Below are positions 34,877 through 34,992 of a DNA stretch of 34,992 nt, piece after piece. The stretch covers positions 1 to 34,992 of the forward strand of contig JAKAJV010000060.1 in NCBI GenBank assembly GCA_021813585.1, read 5' to 3'. The notes beneath the pieces are model-generated. The model was not told the origin of the DNA, did not search any database, and saw only the letters and a program-made list of their open reading frames with translations. Numbering within the stretch: the stretch's first letter is position 1; the number at the start of each line of letters is the position of its first letter. Source of the stretch: Bacteroidota bacterium. Its GTDB lineage: Bacteria > Bacteroidota > Ignavibacteria > Ignavibacteriales > Ignavibacteriaceae. The position numbers were made by a program, and so were the translations under genes.

Positions 34877-34900
34877 AGATTCATTAAATAAATATTAATA

Positions 34901-34992
34901 ACTCATGTTACGCAAAATTATAAAGCTTGAGTGTCATACCCGCGAAAGCGGGTATCCAAGATGCGAAAATATGATAAAAAATGGATTCCCAC
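34901..34992. mobile_element. Second MITE copy, cut by the window edge
   Basis: Starts ACTCATGTTACGCA and matches the first 92 bases of the element at 11259-11403 with a single difference (G for A at the twelfth base). The G makes this end perfectly complementary to the right end of the other copy. The copy runs off the window just inside the second hairpin. Confidence 0.85.

Larger units (their letters stand above)
34582..34992. other. carAB leader and upstream region
   Basis: No gene is seen up to the window edge. From the carA start outwards it holds a terminator-like hairpin, a leader stretch, a promoter-like sequence, a 7-bp inverted repeat (34853-34876) and the start of the second MITE copy (34901). 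On the minus strand no long frame precedes the terminator-like hairpin, so it is not simply the end of an upstream gene in this window. Confidence 0.6.

Overview
The window looks like chromosome of a member of the Ignavibacteria (Bacteroidota/Chlorobi branch). I infer this from the gene set rather than from any marker RNA. It carries a GWxTD-domain protein, a long lamin-tail surface protein ending in a PNPFSPDNDG-type C-terminal domain, signal peptides that end in AQ, DUF2721 and DUF3109 proteins, and a CarB with the motifs IGQAGEFDYSG and IGSSVEFDWCC. The sequence is moderately AT-rich. No rRNA, tRNA, CRISPR array or prophage was seen.

Layout. (1) 1-1054 is AT-rich and almost gene-free. It holds the 3' end of a truncated gene, a large structured inverted-repeat element and a small MITE-like element. 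(2) 1055-3723, minus strand: aat, a DUF2721 membrane protein, a degenerate receiver-like protein and a lone MlaF-type ATPase. (3) 3938-6352: an SppA protease fused to an outer-membrane-like N-terminal region. (4) 6464-9515, minus strand: a GWxTD/TPR protein, a small zinc-ribbon protein and a small membrane protein. (5) A LOG-family gene (plus) and a DinB-like gene (minus), with a bidirectional terminator after the LOG gene. (6) 11259-11403: a 145-bp MITE whose second copy runs off the right end of the window. (7) 11453-17475, minus strand: the 1555-aa lamin-tail protein, an SDR oxidoreductase and a histidine-kinase ATPase domain without its dimerisation domain. (8) 17592-22098, plus strand: the overlapping genes DUF3109, rpoN, an ICMT-like methyltransferase and a periplasmic parvulin. 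(9) 22319-24249: hslVU. (10) 24472-28983: a membrane-bound CHASE2/sigma-54 activator, an outer-membrane protein and a TonB-CTD/parvulin lipoprotein. (11) 28993-34581, minus strand: a membrane metallophosphoesterase and carAB, the latter preceded by an attenuator-like terminator.

The most striking connection is a possible complete sigma-54 circuit. rpoN itself (18163-19614) lies in the window. So does a one-component transmembrane activator that joins an extracytoplasmic CHASE2 sensor to a sigma-54 AAA+ domain with an intact GAFTGA loop (24472-26943). Directly downstream, a textbook -24/-12 promoter (27251-27266) sits 53 bp before the start codon of an outer-membrane protein (27319-28206). A perfect inverted repeat lies about 120 bp further upstream, where an enhancer site would be expected. 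Short-period repeats in opposite orientation (CTTGAA and TTCAAG hexamers) flank the activator gene.

Other points of interest are two unusual domain combinations (TonB C-terminal domain plus parvulin in one lipoprotein; SppA plus a barrel-like region), a likely transcription attenuator ahead of carAB, and several families of short dispersed repeats. All calls come from reading the sequence; no database search was run.
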